Of a stretch of DNA of 64,000 nt, positions 1 through 9,197 are shown in pieces. Each line of letters starts with the position of its first letter. The first letter of the stretch is position 1. Where the stretch lies: assembly GCF_027107535.1 (NCBI RefSeq), contig NZ_CP114283.1, forward strand, positions 5,270,001 through 5,334,000. Reading direction: 5' to 3'. Under the pieces are notes generated by a model that saw nothing but the letters and a program-made list of their open reading frames with translations, was not told the origin of the DNA and did no database searches. This DNA is from Streptomyces aurantiacus. GTDB taxonomy: Bacteria > Actinomycetota > Actinomycetes > Streptomycetales > Streptomycetaceae. A program made the position numbers and the translations under genes.

Positions 1-929
1 CGGGCGCGCATGGTGGCGACGATCGCCTCGTCCATGCCCTCCACGGCGGTGGGGTTCCAGCGCAGGATCTCCGGCACGTCCTCGGCCGCGTCGACGACAT
101 CGTCGTAACCGAGAGTGAGAAGCGTGGAAGCCTGTGCGGTCGCCACCAGGCGGACCGTCGCGGCGGTCACGACCGCGCAGGAGCCCTCGGTGCCGACCAG
201 GGCGCGGGCCATGTCGAAGCCGTGCTCGGGCAGCAGGTGGTGCAGCTGATAGCCGGAGACCTGACGGGGAATGCGGCCCAGCTCGGTACGGATCGGCGCC
301 AGGTTGTCCGCGATCAGACGGCGTACGTCCGCCTCGAGACGGGCGACGGGTCCGGCGTCCTGCGGGTCCACCGCGTGCAGTCCGGTGCGGTCGGCGACGG
401 CGCGCACGCCGTCGGCCGTCACGATCTCCAGCGCCTCGATGTGCGAGCTGGTACGCCCGTGCCGCACGGACCGGTTGCCGCACGCGTCGTTGCCGATCAT
501 GCCGCCGAGCGTGCAGCGGCTGTGCGAGGACGGGTCGGGGCCGAAGGAGAGCCCGTGCAGGGCGGTCGCGCTCTGCAGCGCGTCGAGGACGACTCCGGCC
601 TCGACACGCGCGGTCCCGCCGGCCGGGTCGATGTCCAGGATCCGGTTCATGTACCGGGAGAAGTCCAGGACAACGCCCGGCCCGACCGCGTTGCCGGCCA
701 TGCTGGTCCCGCCGCCGCGCGCGGTGACGGGGACGCCCGTCTCCTTGCAGGCCCGCAGCACCGCGACCACGTCGTCGGCGCTGCGGGGGAAGGCCACAGC
801 CTGCGGGGGGACACGGTAGTTGGAGGCGTCGTAGGCGTACTGGCCGAGGGCGCCCGGGCCGGATTCCACCCGCAGGCCGGGAGCCGTCTCGGTGAGGCGA
901 GCGGTCAGCCGCGCCACGCTCTCGCTCAT
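1..929 (-). CDS. FAD-binding oxidase/dehydrogenase (GlcD-like), 3' end outside window
   Basis: The first 309 codons of a flavoenzyme are visible, and the rest lies beyond the left edge. The translation begins MSESVARLTARLTE. It shows the FAD-binding (PCMH) signature VTARGGGTSMAGNAVGPG near residue 90, then LGGMIGNDACGNRSVRHGRT, as in GlcD / D-2-hydroxyacid dehydrogenases. This N-terminal type is often found in longer proteins that carry a C-terminal Fe-S domain, but that part cannot be seen here. The start overlaps the stop of the upstream aminotransferase by 4 bases (ATGA), so the two are probably translationally coupled. The likely role is oxidation of a 2-hydroxy acid using FAD. The exact substrate is unknown. 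Confidence 0.85.
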   Translation of the reverse strand, partial: MSESVARLTARLTETAPGLRVESGPGALGQYAYDASNYRVPPQAVAFPRSADDVVAVLRACKETGVPVTARGGGTSMAGNAVGPGVVLDFSRYMNRILDIDPAGGTARVEAGVVLDALQSATALHGLSFGPDPSSHSRCTLGGMIGNDACGNRSVRHGRTSSHIEALEIVTADGVRAVADRTGLHAVDPQDAGPVARLEADVRRLIADNLAPIRTELGRIPRQVSGYQLHHLLPEHGFDMARALVGTEGSCAVVTAATVRLVATAQASTLLTLGYDDVVDAAEDVPEILRWNPTAVEGMDEAIVATMRA

Positions 930-2194
930 CGCGGCGATGCTCCTGAGGTACCGGCTTCCACCGCGGTCGCCCACGCCTGGAGGCCCGCGTCCACCGCCGT
1001 CTCGTCGATGACGAGCGCCGGGATCATCCGCACGACCTGGTTCCAGGCCCCGCACAGCAGCAGGAGCAGGCCCTCGTCGATGGCGGCGCGCTGGACGCGG
1101 GAGGCGGTCTCGGGGTCGGGGCTGCCGTCCTCGTGGACGAACTCGGTGGCCAGCATCAGACCCAGGCCGCGTACGTCGCCGATGCCCGGGGTCCGGTCGG
1201 CCACCGCCTCCAGTCCGTGACGCAGCCGCTTGCCCATCGCGTCGGCGTTCTCGACGAGCTTCTCGTCGCGTACGACGTCGAGGGTGGCGACGGCCGCCGC
1301 GCAGGCCACGGCGTTGGCACCGTACGTTCCGCCCTGCGAGCCCGGCCACGCCTTGGCCATCAGCTCCTCGGAGGCGGCGATGCCGGACAGCGGAAAGCCG
1401 CTGGCCAGGCCCTTGGCAGTGACGAGGATGTCCGGGGTGACGCCGAAGTGGTCGTGGCCCCAGAAGCGGCCGGTGCGGCCGACGCCGGTCTGCACCTCGT
1501 CCAGGATGAGCAGGAAACCGTGGCGGTCCGCACGCTCCCGCAGACCTTCCATGAACGCGCGGTTCGCGGGCACGTAGCCGCCCTCGCCGAGCACCGGCTC
1601 GACGATGATCGCGGCCGTGTCGGCGGGCGAGGAGATCGTCTGGAGGGTGTAGTCCAACTCCCGCAGGGCGAAGCGGGTGGCGGTCTCCTCGTCCCAGCCG
1701 TAGCGGTAGGCCGACGGGAACGGGGTGACGACCACACCGCTCATCAGCGGCGAGAAACCGGAGCGGAAGCGGGTACCGGAGGTGGTCATGGAGGCGGCGG
1801 CGACCGTACGACCGTGGAAGCCGCCGTGGCACACGATGACGTTCGGCCGGCCGGTGGCCTGGCGGGCAAGGCGCAGCGCGGCCTCGACGGCCTCGCTGCC
1901 GGAGTTGGTGAAGAACAGGCTGTCCAGGCCGGTCGGCAGCACCTCGCCGAGCTTGTCGACGAGGCGGCGCAGGGGTTGGTGCATGACCGTCGTGTACTGG
2001 CCGTGGATCAGCGTGCCGATCTGCTCCTGCGCCGCCGCCACGACCCTGGGGTGGCAGTGCCCGGTGCTGGTGACGCCGATACCGGCGGTGAAGTCGAGAT
2101 AGCGGCGGCCGTCCTCGCCGTACAGGTGGACGCCCTCGCCCCGGACCGCCATCACGGGCGTGGCCTGGCGAAGGTGCGGCGACAGTGCGGTCAT
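926..2194 (-). CDS. class III PLP-dependent aminotransferase (GabT/ornithine-type)
   Basis: This 422-residue protein is of normal length for class III aminotransferases such as 4-aminobutyrate or ornithine transaminases. Visible landmarks are FTNSGSEAVEAALRLAR (cofactor phosphate region), the DEVQTGVGRTG motif (PLP-ring aspartate), and TAKGLASGFPLSG, whose lysine should form the Schiff base. The ATG at 2194 was chosen because GGGAG lies 6 bases upstream; an in-frame ATG at 2296 is possible but lacks such a site. It is co-transcribed with the FAD oxidase through a 4-base overlap and divergent from a PucR regulator. That context suggests catabolism of an amino acid or amine whose product is then oxidised. 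The substrate cannot be told from sequence. Confidence 0.88.
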   Translation of the reverse strand: MTALSPHLRQATPVMAVRGEGVHLYGEDGRRYLDFTAGIGVTSTGHCHPRVVAAAQEQIGTLIHGQYTTVMHQPLRRLVDKLGEVLPTGLDSLFFTNSGSEAVEAALRLARQATGRPNVIVCHGGFHGRTVAAASMTTSGTRFRSGFSPLMSGVVVTPFPSAYRYGWDEETATRFALRELDYTLQTISSPADTAAIIVEPVLGEGGYVPANRAFMEGLRERADRHGFLLILDEVQTGVGRTGRFWGHDHFGVTPDILVTAKGLASGFPLSGIAASEELMAKAWPGSQGGTYGANAVACAAAVATLDVVRDEKLVENADAMGKRLRHGLEAVADRTPGIGDVRGLGLMLATEFVHEDGSPDPETASRVQRAAIDEGLLLLLCGAWNQVVRMIPALVIDETAVDAGLQAWATAVEAGTSGASPR

Positions 2195-2418
2195 GTTCGT
2201 CTCCCGGCCTCGGTGTTCGCTCTGCTGCGACATCCCGAGCATCTCCACTGACCAGTGATGCGCCGCCGGGCGATGTGTCCGGCCGGACCGCGACATCCGG
2301 ACGTTGTGTCAACCACCCTGGGCGTCTCGCTCGCACGGAAGCTCCTGACCAACCACCGAACTACTCTTGCGCAGGTCAGTGCCGCTTGTCACAGTGTCCG
2401 GGCACTCAGGGAGGCACC

Positions 2419-4068
2419 ATGAGCGAGAACGCCGGAACGTCCCCGCCGCCGGTCACCGAGGGCCTGGACACTCATACGACAGGCCGCCCGGTCACCGTGG
2501 CCGACGTCCTAGCCCTCCCTGTGCTGGCAACGGGGCAGCCTCAGGTCGTCACAGGCGAGGCCCATCTCGACCGGCTGGTCCGCTGGGTCCACATCACCGA
2601 ACTGACGGACCCCGCCTCCTTCCTCAAGGGCGGCGAACTCGTCCTGACCACCGGCATGCCCCTGCCGGACGACGCCGCGGGCGTACGCCGCTATGTGGAC
2701 GAGCTCACCGACATCGGAGCCGCGGCCCTGGTCATCGAGCTCGTACGCCGCTACCACCGCCCACCCGAGCCGCTCGTCCAAGCCTGTCGAACCCGCGGCC
2801 TCCCCCTGATCACCCTGGCCAGAGACGTCAACTTCCTGGAAGTCACCCAGGTCGTTCACGCCCTCATCCTCGGCAACCAAGCCGACGCCATGCGCCGGAC
2901 CCAGCGCATCCATGAAGCGTTCACCGCCCTGACCCTGCGCGGCGCCGGTCCCGAGGACGTCGTGCGCTCGGCGGCGGAGATGAGCGGCCGCACGGTCGTC
3001 CTGGAGAACCTGGTGCACCAGGCATTGATCTGCGAGCCCTCCGGCACAACGGTGCAAGACGCGCTCACCGACTGGGAGCGCCGCTCCAGAGTGACCCCGT
3101 CGGGTGACGACTCCGAGGCACTCGGACCCGAGGCTTGGCTCGTGGTCCCCGTCGCATACCAGGGGGAACGCTGGGGCCGGGTCGTGATGCTCTCGGCGCC
3201 GCCCGGCGTGGGCTTCGGCCCCGAGGACGTCACGGTGCTGGAGAGAACGGCGATGGCTCTGACCATCGCGCGTCTCACCCATCCCACAACCTGGGAACGC
3301 ACCGCCCACCGAAGCGCCCTGCGCGACCTCGCCGAACAGCGCCACCACTCCCCCGAGGACGCCCGGGCCCGGTTCGCCGCGCTCGGCCTGCCCGCCGAGG
3401 ACAGCCGCTTCCTCGCAGTCCTGGTGGCCGGTCGCACAGGAGAAGGCGCCGAGTCGGAGGGCTGGTTGTCCCAGGAACTGCGCATTGCAGGGGTTACGGC
3501 GCTCGTCGGCGAACTGGCTTCCGCCCGCCTCGGCGCCCTCTTGGTCCTGCGCCCTGCCCAGCCCTGGCGGCCCACCGTCGAGCGGCTGGCCCGCAGTCTC
3601 CTGGATCAATCCCCGGATGCCGTCGTCAGCGTCGGTTCGGAGGTCACGGATATCGCCGACACCGCTCGCTCCTTTCGTGAGGCAGCACGCGCGGCTGAGG
3701 CGGCCGTACCCGGTGAACACCTCCCCGAGGGCAGATCGTTCCACGAGCTCTCCGACATCGGCCTGCGTCAACTCCTGTACGCGCTCCGCGAAGACACCCG
3801 CGTCCAGGACTACGTGGAACGACAACTTGGCCGCCTCGTCGACCACGACAACCGGCATGGCACCAACCTGCTGACAACCCTGCGCCATTACCTGGACGCA
3901 GCCGGAAGCAAGACCACCGCCGCCCGCCGCGGCAATCTGTCTCGGGAGACCATCTACCAACGCCTGCGCACCGTCGAGCGCCTGCTCGACTGTGACCTCG
4001 AATCCGGAGAACGACGAACAGAACTCCACGTCGCTCTCACGGCGCTTGACGTCCTGCGCACCCGCTGA
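2419..4068 (+). CDS. PucR-family transcriptional regulator
   Basis: The protein has 549 residues. An N-terminal PucR domain runs from about residue 25 to 150 (VTVADVLALPVL, then WVHITELTDPASFLKGGELVLTTG). The C-terminal PucR helix-turn-helix lies near the end (LLTTLRHYLDAAGSKTTAA, then RETIYQRLRTVERLL). The ATG at 2419 follows AGGGAGG at good spacing. It is divergent from the aminotransferase/FAD-oxidase pair across a 224-base intergenic region that should hold both promoters, and it is the probable regulator of that pair. PucR-type proteins commonly activate purine, GABA or amino-acid catabolic genes in response to a small-molecule inducer. A second PucR-type gene lies at the far right edge of the window. 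Confidence 0.88.
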   Translation: MSENAGTSPPPVTEGLDTHTTGRPVTVADVLALPVLATGQPQVVTGEAHLDRLVRWVHITELTDPASFLKGGELVLTTGMPLPDDAAGVRRYVDELTDIGAAALVIELVRRYHRPPEPLVQACRTRGLPLITLARDVNFLEVTQVVHALILGNQADAMRRTQRIHEAFTALTLRGAGPEDVVRSAAEMSGRTVVLENLVHQALICEPSGTTVQDALTDWERRSRVTPSGDDSEALGPEAWLVVPVAYQGERWGRVVMLSAPPGVGFGPEDVTVLERTAMALTIARLTHPTTWERTAHRSALRDLAEQRHHSPEDARARFAALGLPAEDSRFLAVLVAGRTGEGAESEGWLSQELRIAGVTALVGELASARLGALLVLRPAQPWRPTVERLARSLLDQSPDAVVSVGSEVTDIADTARSFREAARAAEAAVPGEHLPEGRSFHELSDIGLRQLLYALREDTRVQDYVERQLGRLVDHDNRHGTNLLTTLRHYLDAAGSKTTAARRGNLSRETIYQRLRTVERLLDCDLESGERRTELHVALTALDVLRTR

Positions 4069-4079
4069 GGAGCTCTGCT

Positions 4080-4210
4080 GACCCGCACATCAACCCGCCG
4101 GTACTTCGCGACGAGGATGCGGTGGCTCTCGACTATCTCCCGCCGGAACGCCCACGCGGGTTCGGCGAGGATCCGCTGGACCAGCAGCGTGTTGACGTGC
4201 ACGAGCGCTG
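4080..4210 (-). pseudogene. Tn3-family transposase remnant (short)
   Basis: The minus strand encodes ALVHVNTLLVQRILAEPAWA, which resembles the segment close to the C-terminus of Tn3-family transposases of actinobacteria. The similarity stops right after this stretch, and no other part of the enzyme can be recognised nearby. The call rests on one short recalled motif and is therefore tentative. It fits the neighbouring serine-recombinase remnant and the IS insertion. Confidence 0.35.
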
Positions 4211-4876
4211 GTCCGGGGGTGGACGCTGGCCCGCCTCGATCTCATGGCCGACCGCCACCGGTGCTCACCTCGGGTCCCCGACACCGGCAGTTCCTTGGAT
4301 GAGGTCCAGGACTGCACCTGCGTGGAGTTCTGCAATGAGGACCCAAAGACCGCTTGCACCCTCTCCGGCCGTCGACACGTTCACCCGGCCAGCCATGGCA
4401 CAGGCTTCGGGCCTTGTCCCGTCCACCTGGACGCACCCGGTGACGTTTGATCCGCCGCCACCAACCCGTATGCCCAGGATTCCTGGAAGCCGCGCGCCTT
4501 CGCCTGCGGAGAGAAGAAGTTGCCGGACCCGGGCGTCAACGAGTACGGCAGCCCCCTTCCGGGCTACCCGGCTGGGGAGCTCTACATCGGCGACTACGCA
4601 CCGGTCCCTGCGCGGTGCTGCGGACGCCCTGTCCTACCCCGCGCTGATCTTCATCGCCTCCGCGCTCCACGGCCTCGTCCCGCTCGACCGGCTCCTGCAC
4701 CCCTACGACGTCACTCTCAAGGACGGCGGGCCGTCACGCCAGAGAAGATCGCGCGAGGCCTGGTGGAAGAAGGCCGCCACCCTCCACAACGAGCACGCCG
4801 CACGGTGAACGCCCCTCGATGGGCCGCCGGGGCCCCAGCAGAACACCTCTGTCCGCTCCGAGTCCGTAGGAACGTC
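4211..4876. other. stretch without a recognisable intact gene
   Basis: Several open frames cross this stretch, but none has a family resemblance I can name. Short runs look protein-like in different frames, for example GYPAGELYIGDYAP near 4560 and ALIFIASALHGLVPLDRLL near 4645. This suggests decayed coding DNA rather than a functional gene. It lies between a Tn3-like scar and a broken serine recombinase. Confidence 0.4.
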
Positions 4877-5046
4877 ATGACCAACCCGTTCGCCCCACCC
4901 ATCGGCCTCAGTCACCTGCCGAACTACCGGCAGGCCGACGCGCGTCCTCGCCGCGCTGTGTTCCTCGGCCGTGTCTCCACCAAGGACAACCAGAACCCGG
5001 CCTCGTCCATCCCGCGGCAGGTGGTCCTCGCCTCCGAACGCCTAGA
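4877..5046 (+). pseudogene. serine recombinase N-terminus, cut by an IS element
   Basis: The frame opens at ATG 4877 and reads RRAVFLGRVSTKDNQNPASS, with the RVS catalytic-serine motif of serine recombinases at about residue 33. The family-like sequence ends after SERL, exactly where the IS982-type inverted repeat begins near 5047. Everything after that point is IS sequence. No continuation of the recombinase is visible on the far side of the IS at 6048 onward, so the 3' part has been lost. This was probably a large serine recombinase or integrase from an older mobile element. Confidence 0.6.
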
Positions 5047-5077
5047 TGAATGCGTCCAAGGGGTGTTGTTGCGGTCA
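5047..5077 (+). repeat. left inverted repeat of the IS982-type element
   Basis: It reads TGAATGCGTCCA and ends TTGCGGTCA, and it pairs with the complement of 6018-6047. It has one extra base relative to the partner. The transposase stop codon lies inside this repeat. Confidence 0.7.
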
Positions 5078-5990
5078 GTGATCGTAGGCCGTGAGTGATC
5101 GCTTGATGGGCTGTCCAGTTTGCTCGTTGTGCCAGATCGCCGCTGTGAGTGCGAGGATCCGGCACAAGACCCGGGCTGACACCCCTGCAGGGCTCTTGCC
5201 GCCGTGTCGTTCCAGGTTGAGCTGCCCCTTGACGGTCTGATTGATCGACTCGATGACCTGCCGCAGCGGTTTGAACAGGTGTGACCCGGCCGGCTCGGCT
5301 TCCCCCCTTGCGGGCTGGCCGCAGCAACTTCAGGTGACGCTCGGCAAGGCCGCGCTCGAACTCGCGGCCGAAGTAGTTCTTGTCCCCGATGATCGTCTGC
5401 CCGGGGTGAGCGGCGAGGACGTCTGGCGCGGTATCGAGCATGTCGCGCAGCGTTTCGCGCTCGTCCGCCTTGGCCCCGGTGAGTGCGAACAGGACCGGCA
5501 GTCCGCCGAATGTGCACACCAGGTGCAGCCGCAGCCCCCAGAGGTATCGCGAGTGTGATGCGCAGTAGCCGTACTGGGCCCAGCCTGCCAGGTCCGAGCG
5601 TTTGGCCGTCTCACGGGAGCAACCGCAGCCGACCGGTGTGGAGTCGACCAGCCACACATCGTCGCTCCACAGTGAGGTGTCGCGGGCCACGATCCGGATC
5701 ATGCTGGTGAGCAGTGAGAACGCGGCGCGCAGCCGCTTGTTGTAGCCGGACTGCTGGGGCACGTAGGGAAACAGGTGGCCGAAGTCCCGCCCCACGCGGC
5801 GAAGCCAGCGCCGCTCAGAGGTGTATCCGAGCAGCGCCGACATGACCGCGAGCGTGATCAGCTCGGCGTCACTGAGCGTGGGCGTGATTCCGACGGCAGG
5901 CCGCCACGGCGCGAGCCACGGCGAAGCCTTCAACTCGTCGTCAATCCGGGCATAGAGTGCCGTTGCGAGAGTGTCCAGGCCGTTAGTCAC
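5075..5990 (-). pseudogene. IS982-family transposase with a +1 frameshift
   Basis: A GTG start at 5990 gives MTNGLDTLATALYARIDDEL. The DDE-type motifs WLVDSTPVGCG and TIIGDKNYFGREFERGL follow, as do KRSDLAGWAQYGYCASHSRY and TGAKADERETL, all typical of actinobacterial IS982 transposases. After LLRPARKG the family frame is lost at a run of six Gs (minus strand, 5302-5307). Reading five Gs restores the expected SHLFKPLRQVIESINQ and the terminal RSLTAYDH stop at 5075, about 305 residues. As written, the frame runs on to 4908, past the element. This is either a true inactivating mutation, a sequencing slip, or less likely a frameshifting site. Confidence 0.75.
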
Positions 5991-6017
5991 ACATCGACGT
6001 CGGACACCCTCGCCTCA

Positions 6018-6047
6018 TGTCCGCAAGCGATCCTCTGGACTCATTCA
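6018..6047 (-). repeat. right inverted repeat of the IS982-type element
   Basis: On the minus strand it reads TGAATGAGTCCA and ends TTGCGGACA, matching the left end at 21 of about 30 positions with the strongest agreement at the outer 12 bases. Confidence 0.7.
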
Positions 6048-6075
6048 GGGATCCGGGGCGCGCCCACTGCGGTGA

Positions 6076-7014
6076 CTATGCGTCACGGTCATTTCGCAGG
6101 GCCTGGATGAGCCAGGGGTACACCGGGATCAGGTTCGGTACTACCTGCCAGCCGTTGACGATCCACACCAGCCGCCAGTATCGGTCTACCCGGGGATCGT
6201 GCGCCTCTTCGAACTGCTGGGCCATCCAGTTACGGAATCCCGTGTCAGGGGTGCGCCCGAGCACCTCGGCGAAGCGGTGCACGAGGTCGTCGATGACGGG
6301 TGCGCCCCTGTCGTTGAGCGGGTCGATGCCCGACTTCCTGGCCTCGGCCACCTTCTGACGGGTGAATACCATCAGTTCCTCGCCGGCATCGCATTCGATG
6401 TCGAGCGGGCGCCCAGCGGCCTGGCGTACGGCCGCTTGGCGCATCCGGGCACGGAAATCCTCGTCGCCGACCAGCTCGGCGAGCTCCACCCACGCGGCGA
6501 CCTGCTCGCCGGTCGGATCATCGGGGAGGTCGGGAGTGGCAGCGCGAACCATGGCCACCGCGGTCGGGTCGGCATCCACTGTGCCGAAGGTGCCATCCAC
6601 GAAATCGTCGATCAGACGTCGGCGTTCCTCGCCGGACAACTGCGTGAGCCTGTGCATGAGCTTGGTCTCCTCGGGACTGGACCCGCGTCTGGCCACGACT
6701 CGCAGAACGCTCCGACGCAATTGCAGCATTCGGATCTGGACGTCCATGGCGTCGGCGTGCGCCGCGGCGACTTCCGCCACCGAGAGCTCGCGGTCCAGTA
6801 CCCGTTGAACCGTGGCCAGGTCCATGCCCAGCTCGCGCAGTGTGCGCAGGAGTTCCAGACGAAGCAGTGCGTCGAGGTCGTAGAGCCGATAACCGGCGGG
6901 ACTACGGGTGGTCGGCGCTACCACCCCCGAATCCGAGTAGAACCGGATGGTCCTCACGGACAAGCCGGTCCGCCGGGAAAGCTCCCCGATCGAGTAGAGG
7001 GTCGTAACGTCCAT
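6076..7014 (-). CDS. MerR-family transcriptional regulator
   Basis: A 312-residue protein with an N-terminal MerR winged helix: YSIGELSRRTGLSVRTIRFYSDSG at residues 6-29, then SPAGYRLYDLDALLRLELLRTLRELGMDL. The dimerisation helix follows. The long C-terminal part of about 200 residues has no cysteine cluster for metal binding that I can see, so a small-molecule ligand is more likely than a metal. The start ATG at 7014 is the only sensible one ahead of the HTH. It stands alone between the IS982 element and another MerR gene. The target is unknown; the usual MerR target promoter would be its own or a neighbour's. Confidence 0.85.
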   Translation of the reverse strand: MDVTTLYSIGELSRRTGLSVRTIRFYSDSGVVAPTTRSPAGYRLYDLDALLRLELLRTLRELGMDLATVQRVLDRELSVAEVAAAHADAMDVQIRMLQLRRSVLRVVARRGSSPEETKLMHRLTQLSGEERRRLIDDFVDGTFGTVDADPTAVAMVRAATPDLPDDPTGEQVAAWVELAELVGDEDFRARMRQAAVRQAAGRPLDIECDAGEELMVFTRQKVAEARKSGIDPLNDRGAPVIDDLVHRFAEVLGRTPDTGFRNWMAQQFEEAHDPRVDRYWRLVWIVNGWQVVPNLIPVYPWLIQALRNDRDA

Positions 7015-7245
7015 GCCCCCACTCTGCTGTCTCCAGTCACTGGAGACTCAAGGCCATTCCTCAGCCGGGCCCCGACCCAGACGTCCACCGAGTCGCTGAA
7101 GCATGCGTCGCGTGCTCTCCGCTGACCTCCAAAACGAAACGGGCACGCCCTGCACGTGCTGGGCGGGCGATGGCAGCGACATGCGACACCACTCTCCGGC
7201 GGCCTACGGCTACGAGCCCTTGGACGCAATCATCTAGGCCGTCCA

Positions 7246-8169
7246 CTAGGCCGTGTTTTGGGTAACGGGTGAGTCTTGGGCGGATAGTTCTTCGGCCAGT
7301 TCCATACAGCGCAGGCGGGCCGAGGAGAGGTCGTAGGGCATCTTGCCGATGGCTTCGAACGCGCTCATGGAGTCAGCCTCCCGCCTGCCAGAGCCGCGGT
7401 CGGCCTCGTCCTCGCTGTCATCGGCGGTGGCAGGGTGCAGAGTGTCCCAGGCGTCGAAGAGGGCATCGTCGTCCTTATCCAGGCCGGACTCCTCGATGAA
7501 GGCGTGCAGGTCGCTTTCGAAGGCGTGCCGCTCGACGGCAACTTGAGCCACCCGGGGATCGTCGACGGCGACGCTGTCATCGAGTGCCTCCTCGGCGTCA
7601 TCGATGCGGTCGAATTCCTCCCGCAGAGTGGGATGCGTGGCCAGGACGATGAAGCGGGTGGCCTGGACGGCCGCGCCGAGCGGGCCGAAGATCCGCTCAG
7701 TGACCAGCAGAGTGTCCAGGTCCGCCTGACGCAGGGAGCCCTCGGGCAGGCTCTTGAGGCGTTCGGTGACGAAGTCGGAGAGCAGGCCCATCCGGCTGCC
7801 TTCGGTGCGCATCCTCTGCACCGCGGTCCGCTGCCGCCGCGATTCCGCCTCCTGCTCGGCAAGGGTTTCCTCCAACCGCTCCAGGATGCCCGCGATACCG
7901 TCTCCGCTGTCCACACCGGCGGAAGCCGTGCCGGCGGTAAAGGCGTCGCGGATGTCGTCCAGTGCGATCCCGGCGTCGGCCATCTTGCGAATCCACAGCA
8001 GGCGGATCATGTCCTCGTACCCGTAGCGGCGGCGGTCATCGCCGCCCCGCTCAGGCTCGGGGAGCAGGCCGATCTCGTGGTAATGGCGAATCGCCCGTGG
8101 CGTGCTGCCGACGAAGGCCGCCGCGTCACCGATCTTGACCTGGCGGGGTGGCATGAAAGACGAATGCAT
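7246..8169 (-). CDS. MerR-family transcriptional regulator
   Basis: Starting at ATG 8169, which follows AGGAAAGG at suitable spacing, the protein has 307 residues. The MerR-type HTH is VKIGDAAAFVGSTPRAIRHY, followed by GGDDRRRYGYEDMIRLLWIRKMADAGIAL. A helical region near residues 105-125 (RLEETLAEQEAESRRQR) is the expected coiled-coil dimerisation segment. The C-terminus contains an acidic stretch, HPATADDSEDEADRGSGRRE. An upstream in-frame start at 8220 is less likely because it lacks a ribosome binding site. It has the same orientation as the preceding MerR gene but is separated by 231 bases, so they are probably transcribed separately. Confidence 0.83.
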   Translation of the reverse strand: MHSSFMPPRQVKIGDAAAFVGSTPRAIRHYHEIGLLPEPERGGDDRRRYGYEDMIRLLWIRKMADAGIALDDIRDAFTAGTASAGVDSGDGIAGILERLEETLAEQEAESRRQRTAVQRMRTEGSRMGLLSDFVTERLKSLPEGSLRQADLDTLLVTERIFGPLGAAVQATRFIVLATHPTLREEFDRIDDAEEALDDSVAVDDPRVAQVAVERHAFESDLHAFIEESGLDKDDDALFDAWDTLHPATADDSEDEADRGSGRREADSMSAFEAIGKMPYDLSSARLRCMELAEELSAQDSPVTQNTA

Positions 8170-8304
8170 GAGCAAGGACCTTTCCTCAAGGGATCGGGAC
8201 GTAAGTCCACCGGACCACATGCCGCTACGGAAGGTGCAACCCCATACACACCGCTCCGCGCCAATGCCAGGAAACGCGCCCTTCAGGGGGCGGCTCTTCC
8301 GGGG

Positions 8305-8625
8305 TCACAGGGCGTGGTGCAGCCAGCGCTGGAGGACGGTGCTGACGTCTGCGGGCAGGGCGCTGAGCTGGTCGATGACCGCACGGTCTTCCGGCATCGG
8401 GGGGATGCCGGCGGCGGTGAGGGCCACGTTCAGGGCAAGGCGTCGCTCATCGCGTGGGGCGAGGGTTCGGTTGAGGCGTTCGGCGGGGTTGGGCGGCGGC
8501 AGGAAGTAGTCCAGGTCATCACGGACGTGGACGGGCGTCGGCCAGGGGTTGTCCAGGGGCTCAGGAGCGGCGTAGGGGTCGGCGTACGCGCAGGAAGTGT
8601 GGTTCTCGTTGCTCCAGGGGGTCAT
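8305..8625 (-). CDS. small hypothetical protein, 106 aa
   Basis: The frame begins MTPWSNENHTSCAYADPYAA after GGGAGACAGAG, a fair ribosome binding site. Codon use is normal for the region. The protein is soluble-looking with no membrane segment. It contains HVRDDLDYFLPPPNPAERLNR and ends in a helical LSALPADVSTVLQRWLHHAL. I do not recognise a family. It lies upstream of the MerR gene at 7246-8169 in the same orientation, 135 bases away, and could share its transcript. Confidence 0.6.
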   Translation of the reverse strand: MTPWSNENHTSCAYADPYAAPEPLDNPWPTPVHVRDDLDYFLPPPNPAERLNRTLAPRDERRLALNVALTAAGIPPMPEDRAVIDQLSALPADVSTVLQRWLHHAL

Positions 8626-9107
8626 CTCTGTCTCCCAACCAGTGTTTTACGGACTACCGGTCCAGAGCTCCGCGAGGGTTGCTTCGGTTGCGGTTGCGGC
8701 CGTACGTCACGCTGACGGCGCCTTCGGCGGCTGATCACCTCGTGTGACCAGCAGACGGCAGGCGACACCACGTCGCTCTCAGGGAATGCGCTTCCTTCCG
8801 GGGAGGCGACGACGTGCTCAGGCTCCTGCGATAAGTCCGGCTGAACAGGGAGGCCGGGGCAAATGGGTGAGGCTCCGGCCGTTTGCCGGGAGTCGGTCGT
8901 TGAGCAGCTATGGAAGCCTTCGGTGACTGTTTCGATCCGGGTCCCGGCGCCCGGAGTGCCGGCCATGCAGAAGACACCTGTGCGTGGTGCGTGCAGTTGC
9001 GGGAGACGGACGCCCAAGCCCGCCGGATGCCGGCAGAGGGCAAACGTTCGCCCGAGCCCTGGAGCATCTTGCCGGGGCCGGCCCCCGTGTCCTGCGCAGG
9101 TCGACGC
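8626..9107. other. no recognised gene
   Basis: Open frames on both strands cross this stretch, but they look like frame shadows of GC-rich DNA. I see no family motif, repeat or RNA gene here. The frame that continues into the small peptide at 9108 is open from 8910 and includes CAWCVQLRE, so that gene could start earlier. Confidence 0.4.
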
Positions 9108-9197
9108 ATGAGGGGGGTGAGAACGGTGCTGGTCGTCATGGCCGCGCTCACGATCCTCGCGGCGACCGTGGCCATCATTGTGGACACCCGCCCCTGA
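9108..9197 (+). CDS. putative single-pass membrane peptide, 29 aa
   Basis: The short frame encodes a basic start (MRGVR), a hydrophobic run TVLVVMAALTILAATVAIIV and a charged end. This is the profile of a one-helix membrane peptide. The same frame is open upstream to 8910 and could give a longer 95-residue protein with a CAWC motif, so the start is uncertain. No family is recognised. Confidence 0.35.
   Translation: MRGVRTVLVVMAALTILAATVAIIVDTRP

Larger units (their letters stand above)
5047..6047 (-). mobile_element. IS982-family insertion sequence, about 1.0 kb
   Basis: Imperfect inverted repeats bound the element. Both ends read inward as TGAATGNGTCCA, followed after a short gap by TTGCGGNCA. 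The single gene inside encodes a DDE transposase of IS982 type, carrying one frameshift. The length near 1,001 bases is normal for this family. I could not identify a convincing target-site duplication: the flanks end in CCTAGA on the left and start GGGATC on the right. It interrupts a serine recombinase. Confidence 0.75.

Noticed and set aside
4122..4808. A 228-residue plus-strand gene
   Set aside because: It has no recognisable family, poor ribosome binding and frame-switching protein-like patches, and it overlaps a Tn3-like remnant. Treated as decayed DNA.
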